DNA from: Pusillimonas sp. T7-7 | Lineage (GTDB): Bacteria; Pseudomonadota; Gammaproteobacteria; Burkholderiales; Burkholderiaceae_B | Direction of reading: 5' to 3' | Length of the DNA stretch: 64,000 bases | NCBI RefSeq assembly: GCF_000209655.1 | Contig: NC_015458.1 | Coordinates: forward strand, 2,728,001 to 2,792,000 | Shown here: positions 1 to 8,076 of the stretch, piece after piece | Layout: each line of letters starts with the position of its first letter | Position numbering within the stretch: position 1 is the first letter of the stretch | Translations under genes and position numbers: made by a program | The notes under the pieces: generated by a model | The model's input: the letters and a program-made list of their open reading frames with translations, nothing else | What the model was told of the DNA's origin: nothing | The model's database searches: none

Positions 1-782
1 GGCAACGCCACGGCATTCCATACCTTGACGGGGTCTTTCAGGCCAGGCAAGGACATGGTCGAGCCGGGAACCGGGTTGAATGCGCGTATACGCCGCGCCA
101 GCACCACTGCAGGCTGGCTGAAATCCAGCGGCGATTCCGACTTATCGAGCTTGGCGGCATACGTTACGCCCTGGTCGGGCTGGGCTTGTGCCGTCAATGC
201 CCCCTGCCGCAAGGCATCAATGGCTTCCAGTATGGCCCGGGCGCCGATTACGGCCAGCTCATCGTGCAGCGCCGAAGCATTCAGCTCATCGGTAATGGGG
301 GTGACATGCGTCAGCAGCATGTCGCCTGTATCCAGGCCCTGATCCATCTGCATAATAGTCACGCCGGTTTGAGCATCGCCCGCCTCGATGGCCCGTTGTA
401 TGGGGGCCGCGCCACGCCAGCGCGGCAACAGGCTGGCGTGGATGTTGAAGCAACCGTGCGTAGGCAGCATGAGCACCCACTCAGGCAGGATCAGACCATA
501 GGCGGCCACCACCATTAAATCAGGGGCCGCGGCATGAAGCGCCTTTTGCGCCGCAAGGGCCTCGTCCGGGTATTTGCCATCCAGGCGCAGGCTGCGGGGC
601 TGACAGACCGGAATACCCGCGGCCTGCGCTGTTTGTTTGACCGCACTGGGCGTAAGCTTCAAGCCGCGGCCTGAAGGCCGATCGGGCTGGGTCAGGACCA
701 GCGGCACCTCGTGCCCCGCCCCCAAAATGGCGGCCAGCGCCTGGCTCGCAAACTCCGGGGTACCAGCAAAAACAATACGCAT
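1..782 (-). CDS. fmt: Methionyl-tRNA formyltransferase, C-terminus cut by window edge
   Basis: Transfers a formyl group from 10-formyl-tetrahydrofolate to initiator Met-tRNA in the cytoplasm. Translating the minus strand from the ATG at 780-782 gives [12 protein letters not shown], the classic Fmt N-terminus, followed by a QPDRPSGRG segment, the catalytic-region motif [20 protein letters not shown] and a [15 protein letters not shown] stretch. About 260 codons are present and the C-terminal domain lies beyond base 1. It is downstream of def on the same strand, the usual def-fmt pair, but a terminator-like hairpin sits directly upstream of the start and no Shine-Dalgarno sequence is visible. 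Identification is very secure. Confidence 0.96.
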   Translation of the reverse strand, partial: MRIVFAGTPEFASQALAAILGAGHEVPLVLTQPDRPSGRGLKLTPSAVKQTAQAAGIPVCQPRSLRLDGKYPDEALAAQKALHAAAPDLMVVAAYGLILPEWVLMLPTHGCFNIHASLLPRWRGAAPIQRAIEAGDAQTGVTIMQMDQGLDTGDMLLTHVTPITDELNASALHDELAVIGARAILEAIDALRQGALTAQAQPDQGVTYAAKLDKSESPLDFSQPAVVLARRIRAFNPVPGSTMSLPGLKDPVKVWNAVAL

Positions 783-786
783 AATT

Positions 787-816
787 GAAAAAGCCGATTC
801 ACATCAATGAATCGGC
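787..816 (-). terminator. Terminator-like hairpin between def and fmt
   Basis: On the minus strand a perfect 9-bp stem (GCCGATTCA / TGAATCGGC, 6-nt loop, bases 793-816) is followed by TTTTTC, which has the form of a Rho-independent terminator. It ends a few bases before the fmt start codon, so it should limit read-through from def or fold the fmt leader. Seen directly; function inferred. Confidence 0.6.
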
Positions 817-847
817 CATCATAACAAGCGGATCGGACGCTGAACAA

Positions 848-1360
848 TCAAACCTTGAGCGCTTCGCGCTCTTGTTTGCGCAACCGCGTTTTAATGCGAT
901 TTTGCTTCAGGACAGACAAGTACTCGACAAAGACCTTGCCCAGCAAATGATCGAGTTCGTGCTGCACGCAAACCGCCAGCAGGCCTTCGGCGTCGAACTC
1001 GTAGGGTTCGCCTTGTTCGTTCAGGGCGCGTACCCGTATACGTGCCGAACGCTCGACTTCGTCGTACACGCCCGGAACCGACAAACACCCTTCTTCGTAT
1101 ACCTGCACCTCGTCGCTCTTCCAGAGGATTTCCGGATTGATGAGCACGATCAGATCGTTGCCGTCTTCAGATACGTCTATGACGACCACACGCTCGTGCA
1201 CATCGACCTGGGTTGCGGCCAGGCCCACACCCGGCGCATCGTACATGGTTTCCGCCATGTCGCGCACCAGTTGGCGAATGCGATCATCGACCTCTTGGAC
1301 CGGCTTGGCAACCTTGTGCAAGCGCGGGTCAGGGTATCGAAGAATAGGGAGTAAAGCCAT
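848..1360 (-). CDS. def: Peptide deformylase
   Basis: Removes the N-formyl group from nascent proteins at the ribosome. The 170-residue product has all three metal and active-site motifs in order: GVGLAATQ (residues 44-51), EGCLS (90-94, metal ligand Cys92) and HELDH (134-138, His134 and His138 as ligands, Glu135 catalytic). Length is typical of bacterial Def. It is first of a def-fmt pair transcribed leftward and is divergent from dprA across about 137 bases, an arrangement I associate with Bordetella relatives. Very secure. Confidence 0.97.
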   Translation of the reverse strand: MALLPILRYPDPRLHKVAKPVQEVDDRIRQLVRDMAETMYDAPGVGLAATQVDVHERVVVIDVSEDGNDLIVLINPEILWKSDEVQVYEEGCLSVPGVYDEVERSARIRVRALNEQGEPYEFDAEGLLAVCVQHELDHLLGKVFVEYLSVLKQNRIKTRLRKQEREALKV

Positions 1361-1497
1361 AAAAACAAATCCGGTAAAGCGTGTAAGCCTCTATGATAAA
1401 ACAAACTTTGCGCTCGCGCGCCGCGCAGGCGACTTTAACTACGCCAAGTTCGTCCTACTGTCGCCAAAATCGGCCCGGCTTATGTCAAACTAGCGTA

Positions 1498-2667
1498 ATG
1501 CCCCTTATTCTGCCCAAAGACGAGCTCAGCTCCTGGATACGCCTATCCCTTGAACCAGGCCTTGGCCCGGCGCAGGCTCGTCATCTGCTGGCCACGCTGG
1601 GGCTGCCGCAAGACATCTACGCAGCGGCTTCCGGCAGCTTGGCCAAGCTGCTTCCCAGCAAGTTAGTGCAGCAACTCAAGCAAGCGCCCACCGATCAAAT
1701 CAACGACACGATCGCAAAGACCCTGGCATGGCTGAACCATCCACAACATCATCTTCTGACACTTGCCGACCCAGCCTACCCCCGCAGCTTGCTCGACATC
1801 CACGACCCACCGCTGCTGCTGTATGCCAATGGCAATCCTGACTGCTTGAATCGTCAGGCCATCTCCATCGTCGGGGCTCGCAGCGCCAGCGACGCCGGCA
1901 TGGATAATGCACGCGCTTTCGCCCAGCACCTGGCTGAGCAAGGCTGGTGCATTGTCAGCGGGCTGGCCCTGGGCATAGACACTGCCGCACACGAAGGCGC
2001 CTTACGCGCCGGCCCCAACCGGGGCGGCACGGTCGCCATCATGGGCACGGGCATAGATATCGTCTACCCAGCCCGCAACCGCGATCTTGCCCATCGCATC
2101 GCACAAGACGGCCTGTTGATCTCGGAATTTCCGCTAGGCACACGCGCCATCCCCTATCAATTCCCCAAGCGCAACCGTCTGGTGGCCGGCATGGCACGGG
2201 GCGTGTTGGTGGTCGAAGCCGCCAAGCAAAGCGGTTCGCTGATCACCGCCCGCCTGGCTTCTGAAATGGGCCGCGAGGTCTTTGCCATACCTGGCTCCAT
2301 ACACTCGCCGCTGTCACGGGGCTGCCATGCCCTGATACGACAAGGCGCCAAACTGGTTGAATCCGCCGAAGATATCCACGAAGAGCTCGGGCAACCCAAA
2401 TTGACTCCGGGCGCCGCGCTTGCTGGCCCGCCCAAGTCCACCGCAGCGGCTGCTTCAAGCCAGCCTGAAGCATCGCCAGAGCCCAACTCACAACGTATTC
2501 TCGAAGCAATGGGATACGACCCGGTCGATCTCGACACGCTGCAAAGACGTACCCAATTGAATTTATCCACACTGAACAGCAGCCTGTTGATGCTGGAGCT
2601 GGCAGAGACCATTGCAAGGCAGGACGATGGCCGTTTCCTGCGCCGCTCCACGCTGCATTCACGGTAA
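1498..2667 (+). CDS. dprA: DNA-processing protein DprA (Smf)
   Basis: Binds incoming single-stranded DNA and loads RecA during natural transformation. I chose the ATG at 1498 (389 aa) rather than in-frame codons further upstream, because the residues before it are low-complexity and unlike the family. After a helical N-terminus, the Rossmann-like domain carries SIVGARSAS, IVSGLALGID, GGTVAIMGTGIDIVYP, SEFPLGTRAIPYQFPKRNR and a GSLITARLASEMGREVFA stretch, all hallmark DprA motifs. The C-terminus (about residues 330-385) looks like the winged-helix DML1-like domain. Divergent from def-fmt. Secure. Confidence 0.95.
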   Translation: MPLILPKDELSSWIRLSLEPGLGPAQARHLLATLGLPQDIYAAASGSLAKLLPSKLVQQLKQAPTDQINDTIAKTLAWLNHPQHHLLTLADPAYPRSLLDIHDPPLLLYANGNPDCLNRQAISIVGARSASDAGMDNARAFAQHLAEQGWCIVSGLALGIDTAAHEGALRAGPNRGGTVAIMGTGIDIVYPARNRDLAHRIAQDGLLISEFPLGTRAIPYQFPKRNRLVAGMARGVLVVEAAKQSGSLITARLASEMGREVFAIPGSIHSPLSRGCHALIRQGAKLVESAEDIHEELGQPKLTPGAALAGPPKSTAAAASSQPEASPEPNSQRILEAMGYDPVDLDTLQRRTQLNLSTLNSSLLMLELAETIARQDDGRFLRRSTLHSR

Positions 2668-2726
2668 TATAGTGGCTTGCCAACTATAACCATCGCTGTC
2701 GCCACCTGATCCAGGAACGCCACATT

Positions 2727-3635
2727 ATGTCCTTACCCAGCAAAGTCAAAATCGTGGAAGTCTCGCCCCGCGACGGACTGCAGAACGAAAAAGAATTTGT
2801 CGATACCGCCCTGAAAATCGAGCTGGTCAACCGACTGTCGGCCGCTGGCTTTGTCAATATCGAGGCCGCCTCATTCGTATCGCCCAAATGGGTGCCGCAA
2901 ATGGCCGATGGCGCCGAAGTCATGGCCGGCATTACGCGCCGGCCCGGCACCATTTATTCGGTGCTCACCCCGAATCTTCGGGGGTTCGAAGCCGCCCTGG
3001 CGGCGCGTGCGGACGAGGTCGTGATCTTCGGAGCCGCCAGCGAGGCTTTCTCGCAAAGGAACATCAATTGCTCCATCGCGGAATCCATCGCCCGCTTCGA
3101 GCCTGTCGCCCAGGCTGCCAAAGAAGCCGGCGTACGGTTGCGCGGCAGCATCAGTTGTGCATTGGGCTGCCCCTATCAGGGCGAAACCCCCATCGAATCA
3201 GTCGTCGATGTTGCCCAGCGCATGCTGGCCCTTGGTTGCGATGAAATAGACGTGGCCGACACCATAGGCACAGGCACGGCCAAACGCGTCGGCCAGGTCA
3301 TGCGGGCCGTAACCGAAGTGGTCGACCCTGCTCGCATTTCGGGCCACTTCCACGATACTTACGGCCAATCGCTGGCGAATATCCTGGCTGCCATGGAAGC
3401 AGGCATCGGCATTTTTCACAGCTCTGTGGCCGGTCTGGGCGGCTGTCCCTACGCCAAAGGCGCCACGGGCAACGTCGCAACCGAAGACGTTCTATACATG
3501 ATGCAAGGACTGGGCATCGAAACCGGCATTGATCTGGAGGCCGTGGCCGATACAGGACTATGGATGTCGCAGCACTTGAACCGTAAATCGTCCAGCCGCG
3601 CCGGCACTGCGCTGGCTGCACGCAAGGCGGCATAG
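2727..3635 (+). CDS. hmgL: Hydroxymethylglutaryl-CoA lyase
   Basis: Cleaves HMG-CoA to acetyl-CoA and acetoacetate in leucine degradation. The 302-residue TIM-barrel protein starts with VEVSPRDGLQNE (Arg15-Asp16, substrate and metal binding) and ends with the HMG-CoA lyase active-site signature SVAGLGGCPYAKGATGN, which contains the catalytic cysteine. A metal-binding HFHDTYG motif lies between. No other leucine-degradation genes (liu, mcc) are in the window. The next gene starts one base after its stop, so they are probably co-transcribed. It could act on a related CoA ester, but the signature is canonical. Confidence 0.93.
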   Translation: MSLPSKVKIVEVSPRDGLQNEKEFVDTALKIELVNRLSAAGFVNIEAASFVSPKWVPQMADGAEVMAGITRRPGTIYSVLTPNLRGFEAALAARADEVVIFGAASEAFSQRNINCSIAESIARFEPVAQAAKEAGVRLRGSISCALGCPYQGETPIESVVDVAQRMLALGCDEIDVADTIGTGTAKRVGQVMRAVTEVVDPARISGHFHDTYGQSLANILAAMEAGIGIFHSSVAGLGGCPYAKGATGNVATEDVLYMMQGLGIETGIDLEAVADTGLWMSQHLNRKSSSRAGTALAARKAA

Positions 3636-3636
3636 C

Positions 3637-4110
3637 TTGCTGTCGCACTTAAGGCCCAGCGTCGAAGAACATACGCAGCTGCTGCAGGAACTTGGCCCCT
3701 TGCCGATCAAGGGGCCGGCCTGGCCGAAATGGCTCAAAGTGCTGGCCTGGGTCGTTTTGGCTTTCATAGGCTTGCAGATCATACGCATTGCTGCTGGTCC
3801 GCTGGGGCAGAACATCAGCCCCATGGTGTCCGGCAGCATCATCGTCTGCTATATAGGCTTGCTGATTCTGGCGCGCTACATGCACGTATCTGAAACCAGT
3901 ATTACCGAAACAGGCATACAGCAGTCTTGGCTGAGTCGGCGTGAAGTTTCCTGGGAAGACATTCAATTCGTGAAGTTCATACCGTTGCTGGCGTCGAAGA
4001 AAATGATCTGTTTCCTGGGGCGCGGCCGGCCGGTGGTGTTTCAGGCGGGCACCAAAGAGCTGCAGATTGCTTTTGCGCGGATTTCGCTGGTGTACCGAAG
4101 GCGTAAATAG
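3637..4110 (+). CDS. Small two-TM membrane protein with PH-like C-terminus
   Basis: I do not recognise this as a named gene. The 157-residue product starts at TTG one base after the hmgL stop, which suggests translational coupling. It has a short cytoplasmic N-terminus, two predicted membrane segments (about residues 34-54 and 62-80), then a beta-rich region of about 70 residues (ETGIQQSWLSRREVSWEDI and onward). The layout of two TM helices followed by a small beta-rich domain resembles bacterial PH-domain (bPH) membrane proteins. A link to hmgL function is not evident. Real gene likely; function unknown. Confidence 0.6.
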   Translation: MLSHLRPSVEEHTQLLQELGPLPIKGPAWPKWLKVLAWVVLAFIGLQIIRIAAGPLGQNISPMVSGSIIVCYIGLLILARYMHVSETSITETGIQQSWLSRREVSWEDIQFVKFIPLLASKKMICFLGRGRPVVFQAGTKELQIAFARISLVYRRRK

Positions 4111-4141
4111 GGGCTAGTTGCTTGCGAAGTGCCTGCGGTCG

Positions 4142-4267
4142 TTATATCAACCGAACAGACATCCCGCCATCTACGATCATCGGGCTCCCGGTCATGAAGC
4201 CGGATCGATCAGAAAGGAGGAACAAGGCTGCCTGCGCTGTCTGCGCATCACCTTTCGGACGATTCAT
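4142..4267 (-). pseudogene. C-terminal remnant of a short-chain dehydrogenase
   Basis: Minus-strand translation gives 41 residues that read as the tail of a short-chain dehydrogenase/reductase: ALFLLSDRSGFMTG followed by SPMIVDGGMSV and a stop. These match the SDR C-terminal pattern in which FMTG and VDGG flank the last strand. The Rossmann domain and the catalytic Tyr-Lys are absent. It begins two bases beyond the ridA-like stop on the same strand, so an SDR gene probably once followed ridA and was deleted down to its tail. Confidence 0.7.
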
Positions 4268-4268
4268 G

Positions 4269-4664
4269 TCAGCGGCCCTCCGGCTGGCGTATGGCCGCGA
4301 TTGCCTCGATCTCGATCATGGCGGCGGGGTCGTAGAGCGCCTTGATCTCGGCGATCGTGTCGGCCGGATAGGGAGCCGAAAAGAAGCGACGACGCAACGC
4401 CACCACGTCCTCGAAATGCCCCATGTCAGTGACGAAGATCGTGACCTTGATCACGTCCTTCAAACTGGAGCCGCCGGCTTCCAGCGCACGGCGCAAATTG
4501 AAGAAGGCCTGCTCGCCTTGAGCAAGAAAGCCGCCTGCGACAATTTTTCCGTCGTCGGCGGCGCCCGCTTGGCCAGAGATGAAAAGCAAATTTCCGAACT
4601 GAATACCCTGCGAGAGCAGAAAAGGGGCGTAGTTGTCGGGCTGGGTCGTGACACGTTTCAGCAT
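4269..4664 (-). CDS. RidA/YjgF family protein lacking the canonical arginine
   Basis: The 131-residue product has the RidA fold signatures: LLFISGQAG, an AFFNLRRALEAGGSSLKDVIKVTIFVTDM core and a C-terminal MIEIEAIAAI. Canonical RidA hydrolyses enamine/imine intermediates with an arginine in the PARSCVEV motif near residue 105. Here the equivalent segment reads YPADTIAEIKAL, so the arginine is replaced and imine deaminase activity is doubtful. It is more like the catabolic Rid subfamilies that accompany specific pathways. It is divergent from a LysR gene and followed by an SDR remnant, suggesting a broken LysR-regulated catabolic pair. Confidence 0.85.
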   Translation of the reverse strand: MLKRVTTQPDNYAPFLLSQGIQFGNLLFISGQAGAADDGKIVAGGFLAQGEQAFFNLRRALEAGGSSLKDVIKVTIFVTDMGHFEDVVALRRRFFSAPYPADTIAEIKALYDPAAMIEIEAIAAIRQPEGR

Positions 4665-4780
4665 AGTGCGAATCCTTTCATTTGTGATCGGCCGGAAAAT
4701 TGAGGTATGGATGGCCGATTCGTACCGTTAATATAGGGATAGGCATCCCTTGCGACAAAGGTTCATTTGTCAGGTATAAG

Positions 4781-4795
4781 ATGAGATAATCTCAT
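4781..4795. promoter_or_regulatory. Palindrome in the ridA-LysR divergent region
   Basis: A perfect 7-1-7 palindrome, ATGAGATAATCTCAT, ends five bases before the LysR ATG. LysR regulators often bind such interrupted palindromes in divergent promoters, so this is a candidate operator controlling its own gene and the ridA-like gene. The palindrome is seen; binding is inferred. Confidence 0.45.
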
Positions 4796-4799
4796 TCAT

Positions 4800-5738
4800 A
4801 TGCCGATGCCACTCATGCAACGCCGATCACTTCCGCTCTCTGCGCTTCGCGCGTTCGAAGCCGCCGCGCGCTTGGGCAGCTTCAAGGCCGCCGCCGAGGA
4901 ACTGGCTGTTACGCCGACCGCCGTCAGCCACCAGATCCGTGCACTGGAAGCGCAGACAGGGCTTGCGCTGTTCGATCGCCAGGTGCGCAAAGTGTCGCTG
5001 ACCGATGCAGGGGCGCAGCTCTACCCGGTGCTGCGTGACGGGTTCGATGCGTTCGAGGCGACGCTGGCACGGTTGAAGCAACAGCGAACGCGGGCTCTGG
5101 TGAGCATCTCCGCGACGAATGCATTCACCGTGAAGTGGCTGGTACCGCGCATGGCCGATTTCCGGCGCAAGCATCCCGACATTGACTTGCAATTGCAGGC
5201 GAGCGACGACCTCGTCGACCTGCGATCGACGGCGGTCGACATCGCGATCCGCTATGGCCGTGGACCGTATCCCGGCCTTGCGATCGAGCCGCTGTTCACC
5301 GACCGGTTCGCACCCATGGCCAATCCACATCTGGGCGTCGTGTCGCCGGAAGATCTGGCTCGCGTGCCATTGATCCGTTTCGACTGGAAGCAGCCTCAGC
5401 CAGAGAACCCGACCTGGGAACGCTGGTTCACGATCGCGCAGCGGCGCCAACCGCCACAAGCGAGTCAACTACGCTTTTCCGACGAGGGACACGCCATACA
5501 GGCGGCCGTCGCTGGCCATGGCATCGCCCTGGTCAGCCTGGCGTTGATTGCCGACGAACTGGAAGCCGGCCATCTCGTGCAGCCATTCGGACCCGCGATC
5601 GACGGACACACTTATCACCTGGCCATGTACGCTGACCGGCCGTCCTCGGCGCCAGTCCAAGCCGTAGCGGACTGGCTACGCACACAGGCAGCGCGGCGGG
5701 AGCATGGAAATAGCGAGGCGGCTGAGAGCCGGCCGTGA
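4800..5738 (+). CDS. LysR-family regulator, GcvA-like
   Basis: The 312-residue product has an N-terminal winged helix (residues about 10-70: LPLSALRAFEAAARLGSFKAAAEELAVTPTAVSHQI in two adjacent pieces) and a LysR substrate-binding domain from about residue 95. LPLSALRAFEAAAR is typical of the GcvA subgroup. It diverges from the RidA-like gene and carries a palindrome immediately upstream, so it probably regulates that gene and itself. A second ATG at 4815 is possible. The ligand is unknown. Confidence 0.88.
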   Translation: MPMPLMQRRSLPLSALRAFEAAARLGSFKAAAEELAVTPTAVSHQIRALEAQTGLALFDRQVRKVSLTDAGAQLYPVLRDGFDAFEATLARLKQQRTRALVSISATNAFTVKWLVPRMADFRRKHPDIDLQLQASDDLVDLRSTAVDIAIRYGRGPYPGLAIEPLFTDRFAPMANPHLGVVSPEDLARVPLIRFDWKQPQPENPTWERWFTIAQRRQPPQASQLRFSDEGHAIQAAVAGHGIALVSLALIADELEAGHLVQPFGPAIDGHTYHLAMYADRPSSAPVQAVADWLRTQAARREHGNSEAAESRP

Positions 5739-5838
5739 GCAGTCAACGGTTTGCCCACTGGAGCAGACATAGGCCTGACGTTAGCCACTGACGTATGACT
5801 GGATCCGACCCGAAGCAGCCATTCAGGAAAAGTGCCAT

Positions 5839-6453
5839 TCATTGTGTTTTTGACGACGCCCGGTTTTGGGAGCGTTCTCGAACAAGGGTCGAAAGAAGTG
5901 TAGCAATCACATCCTCATAAGTCTTGTTGCCCCCTTTCACATCGCAAGCCAACGCGGCGCGATCGAACATCGCCGATATTAAGTCAGCACAAGCATCGAC
6001 TTCTGCGCTTGGAGTATCTGGCCCAAGCGCATCCCTGATACCACAGCGCAGTTCCCTTCCACCTGTTTGCAGGTCGATCCGCCGCATCTCATCGGGGCCA
6101 AGAACTGCCGGTCCTTCGAGCAGCATTAATCGTACACGACCGGGTTGACGCATTGCCTGGAAATAAGCCTTTGCACCGTGAAGCAGTGCCTTCATCGGCG
6201 TTTCGGCGTTGAACGATTTAGCTTCGATCTCTTTAGCTATCTGAGATGCTTCAGACTCGACGACAGCCTGAAACAGCGCTTGCTTATCCTTGAAGTGATG
6301 GTATAGAGCGCCACGTGTCACACCGGCCCGCTCGACCACTTCGGGCGTTCCCGTTACTGCATATCCCTTCTCGAAGAATAGCGAACGCGCTGCATTAAGC
6401 AGTGCCCCACGTGTTTCCTGGCTACGGTCTACGTTTGATCTTCTCTCTTGCAT
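5839..6453 (-). CDS. TetR-family repressor
   Basis: The 204-residue product has the TetR DNA-binding domain at residues about 10-57 ([19 protein letters not shown], then [18 protein letters not shown]) and a divergent helical ligand domain resembling TetR_C members that repress efflux or detoxification genes. The ATG at 6451-6453 is chosen because the TetR fold begins right after it. It diverges from a VOC-family gene, and two palindromes lie in the 69-base gap, one directly abutting its start. It probably represses itself and the VOC gene. Confidence 0.88.
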   Translation of the reverse strand: MQERRSNVDRSQETRGALLNAARSLFFEKGYAVTGTPEVVERAGVTRGALYHHFKDKQALFQAVVESEASQIAKEIEAKSFNAETPMKALLHGAKAYFQAMRQPGRVRLMLLEGPAVLGPDEMRRIDLQTGGRELRCGIRDALGPDTPSAEVDACADLISAMFDRAALACDVKGGNKTYEDVIATLLSTLVRERSQNRASSKTQ

Positions 6454-6454
6454 G

Positions 6455-6469
6455 CATACAGCCTGTATG
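6455..6469. promoter_or_regulatory. TetR candidate operator 1
   Basis: Perfect inverted repeat CATACAG-C-CTGTATG one base from the TetR start codon. It shares the CATAC/GTATG core with the second palindrome at 6484-6500, which supports both being sites for the same dimeric repressor. Confidence 0.55.
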
Positions 6470-6483
6470 TTAATTTAGCGTTG

Positions 6484-6500
6484 ACATACACATTGTATGT
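6484..6500. promoter_or_regulatory. TetR candidate operator 2 overlapping the VOC promoter
   Basis: Perfect inverted repeat ACATAC-N5-GTATGT. It overlaps a TTGACA hexamer (6481-6486) and lies just upstream of a possible -10 (TATGAA, 6505-6510, 18-base spacing), so a bound repressor would block transcription of the VOC gene. Confidence 0.55.
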
Positions 6501-6522
6501 TTTTTATGAAGGAGCGAACATA

Positions 6523-6945
6523 GTGAAGCTAACGCAATATTATCCCGTGCTAATGGTGGCTGATATCTCAGAGATCAGCCGCTTTTATCAAGCACATTTC
6601 GGGTTCCGGCCACTTTTTGAAAGTGACTGGTATGTGCATCTCCAGTCCGTCGAGGACGAGAACGTTAATCTGGCCATTCTGGATGGCGATCACGATACCA
6701 TTCCCGAGACGGCACGCGGCCGCGTCAGTGGAATGCTGTTGAACTTTGAGGTGGAGGATGTGGATGCGATCTACGAGGAATTGAAGGCCAAAGGCCTGCC
6801 GATATTACTTCAGCTGCGGGACGAGCCTTTCGGTCAGCGGCATTTCATTACGCAGGACCCCAGTGGCGTGCTGATAGACATAATAAAGCCAATTCCGCCA
6901 AGCGAGGAGTTCCTCACCCAATTCGCGGATGAAGCATCGCGCTAA
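6523..6945 (+). CDS. VOC-superfamily (glyoxalase/bleomycin-resistance) protein
   Basis: I chose the GTG at 6523 because AAGGAG lies 8 bases upstream and the protein then starts [15 protein letters not shown], a normal VOC start; in-frame codons further upstream fall in the operator region. The 140-residue product has the two beta-alpha-beta-beta-beta modules of the superfamily ([13 protein letters not shown] near the start, [15 protein letters not shown] near the end). Such proteins sequester drugs or act on glyoxal-like or aromatic substrates. It faces a TetR gene across two palindromes, suggesting inducible detoxification. The substrate is unknown. Confidence 0.82.
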   Translation: MKLTQYYPVLMVADISEISRFYQAHFGFRPLFESDWYVHLQSVEDENVNLAILDGDHDTIPETARGRVSGMLLNFEVEDVDAIYEELKAKGLPILLQLRDEPFGQRHFITQDPSGVLIDIIKPIPPSEEFLTQFADEASR

Positions 6946-7192
6946 TGATTCGATTGCCCGGAAGATAGCCATTACCCGGTGGACGTTCTTCCCGTAAAGC
7001 TCGTCGCCGATTGAGCCTCCCGCAAAGCGGCCATTGGTGAACTTCAGCTTACAGCCTGAAGCGGATCAGCCATGCAGAGGTGCTGACCGGCAGCTCCTGG
7101 CCGCAAGTTGCCTGTCATCATCGGCTGAAGCCGACCCGAAACGATCTGTGGCAACGGTCTGCTTTCGGAAGGCCGACCACTATCCATCCAAG

Positions 7193-7684
7193 TTAAATCT
7201 GCCGTTCAAACCCACCCAGGAGCTGTCTTAGCAGATCGTCCAATTGAATGCGTTGCTCACCTGTAAGAGTGGCGATCAGCTTTGCCTGAGTTTCAACATG
7301 GGCCGTAACGGCCTTGTCAATGAGCGCATGCCCTTGTGGCGAAAGAGAAATCAAAAGCCCGCGGCCGTCGTCAGGATTCCTTACCCGCTCAACTAGCCCA
7401 GCCTTTTCCAACTGGTCAATGCGATTCGTCATCGTGCCCGAAGTCACCATGGTCGATACCATCAAATTGCTGGGCGATAACGCATAAGGAAGACCGGCCC
7501 GGCGCAGAGTTGCCAGAACGTCGAAACTTGCGGCATTCAGACCGTGCGCCGCCCACGTTTTTTCCATGCTGCGCATTAAGTGCTGGTTCAATCGCTTGAT
7601 GCGTCCGATCGTGCCCATTGGAGCGACTTCAAGATCAGGCCGCTCTAGGTGCCACTGCGTGAGAATTCTGTCTATTTGATCCAT
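7193..7684 (-). CDS. MarR-family regulator
   Basis: The 163-residue product has the MarR winged helix: FDVLATLRRAGLPYALSPS, then TSGTMTNRIDQLEKAGLV and the wing VRNPDDGRGLLISLS. A dimerisation helix bundle surrounds it. It probably controls the divergent DMT exporter gene, which is now broken (7703-8042). A TGATC-N4-GATCA palindrome overlaps its start codon. The ligand is unknown. Confidence 0.88.
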   Translation of the reverse strand: MDQIDRILTQWHLERPDLEVAPMGTIGRIKRLNQHLMRSMEKTWAAHGLNAASFDVLATLRRAGLPYALSPSNLMVSTMVTSGTMTNRIDQLEKAGLVERVRNPDDGRGLLISLSPQGHALIDKAVTAHVETQAKLIATLTGEQRIQLDDLLRQLLGGFERQI

Positions 7685-7690
7685 AGATCA
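7677..7690. promoter_or_regulatory. Short palindrome over the MarR start
   Basis: TGATC-CATA-GATCA is a perfect inverted repeat whose spacer includes the MarR start codon. MarR proteins bind such short palindromes, so it may be an autoregulatory site, but arms of five bases are easily found by chance. Confidence 0.3.
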
Positions 7691-7702
7691 TATTCTCATA
7701 CC

Positions 7703-8042
7703 AATCTGGCAAAAATCGCGGGCGAGGCGCATCTTTCGCCATTGGCGTTTCTGTGCTGGTCAATCATCGGCGCAGCGCTGGTCCTGATGGTTGTGTCGGT
7801 GCTACGCCGGAATCTGCCATCGGTCAACGCGCATGCACTTGAATACTATGCCGTGTCAGCGCTGGTGGGGGTAGCAGGCTCCAATCTGATTTTCTTTTCG
7901 GCCATCCCGCATGTGGGTGCCAGGCGTGCCAGTCGCCATATTTTTGCAAGGCGAGGCAACGCCTGAAGGCCTGGTTTTAGGGGCCGCCCTAATCGCTACT
8001 GGGGTGTTGCTACTGACGCTTGGCAGGGCCAGGTCTGAATAA
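7703..8042 (+). pseudogene. Internally deleted DMT/EamA transporter
   Basis: One frame gives NLAKIAGEAHLSPLAFLCWS and onward to FFSAIPHVGA (ending near 7920), which reads as a membrane segment pair of a 10-TMS drug/metabolite exporter. The +1 frame then continues VPVAIFLQGEATPEG and a membrane-like stretch ending LLTLGRARSE with a stop at 8040-8042, which looks like the end of such a protein. Only about 115 residues remain of an expected 280-300, there is no start codon near the fragment, and the frame changes at the junction. This indicates 5' truncation plus internal deletion. It was probably the target of the divergent MarR gene. Confidence 0.68.
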
Positions 8043-8076
8043 CCCATCAACGCTACTACGACGAAAGGAATACCTG

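Noticed and set aside
785..1354. 189-codon plus-strand open frame
   Set aside because: Antisense of def, which has all catalytic motifs.
4122..4703. 193-codon plus-strand open frame across the ridA region
   Set aside because: Antisense of the RidA-like gene and the SDR remnant, both of which show clear family motifs on the minus strand.
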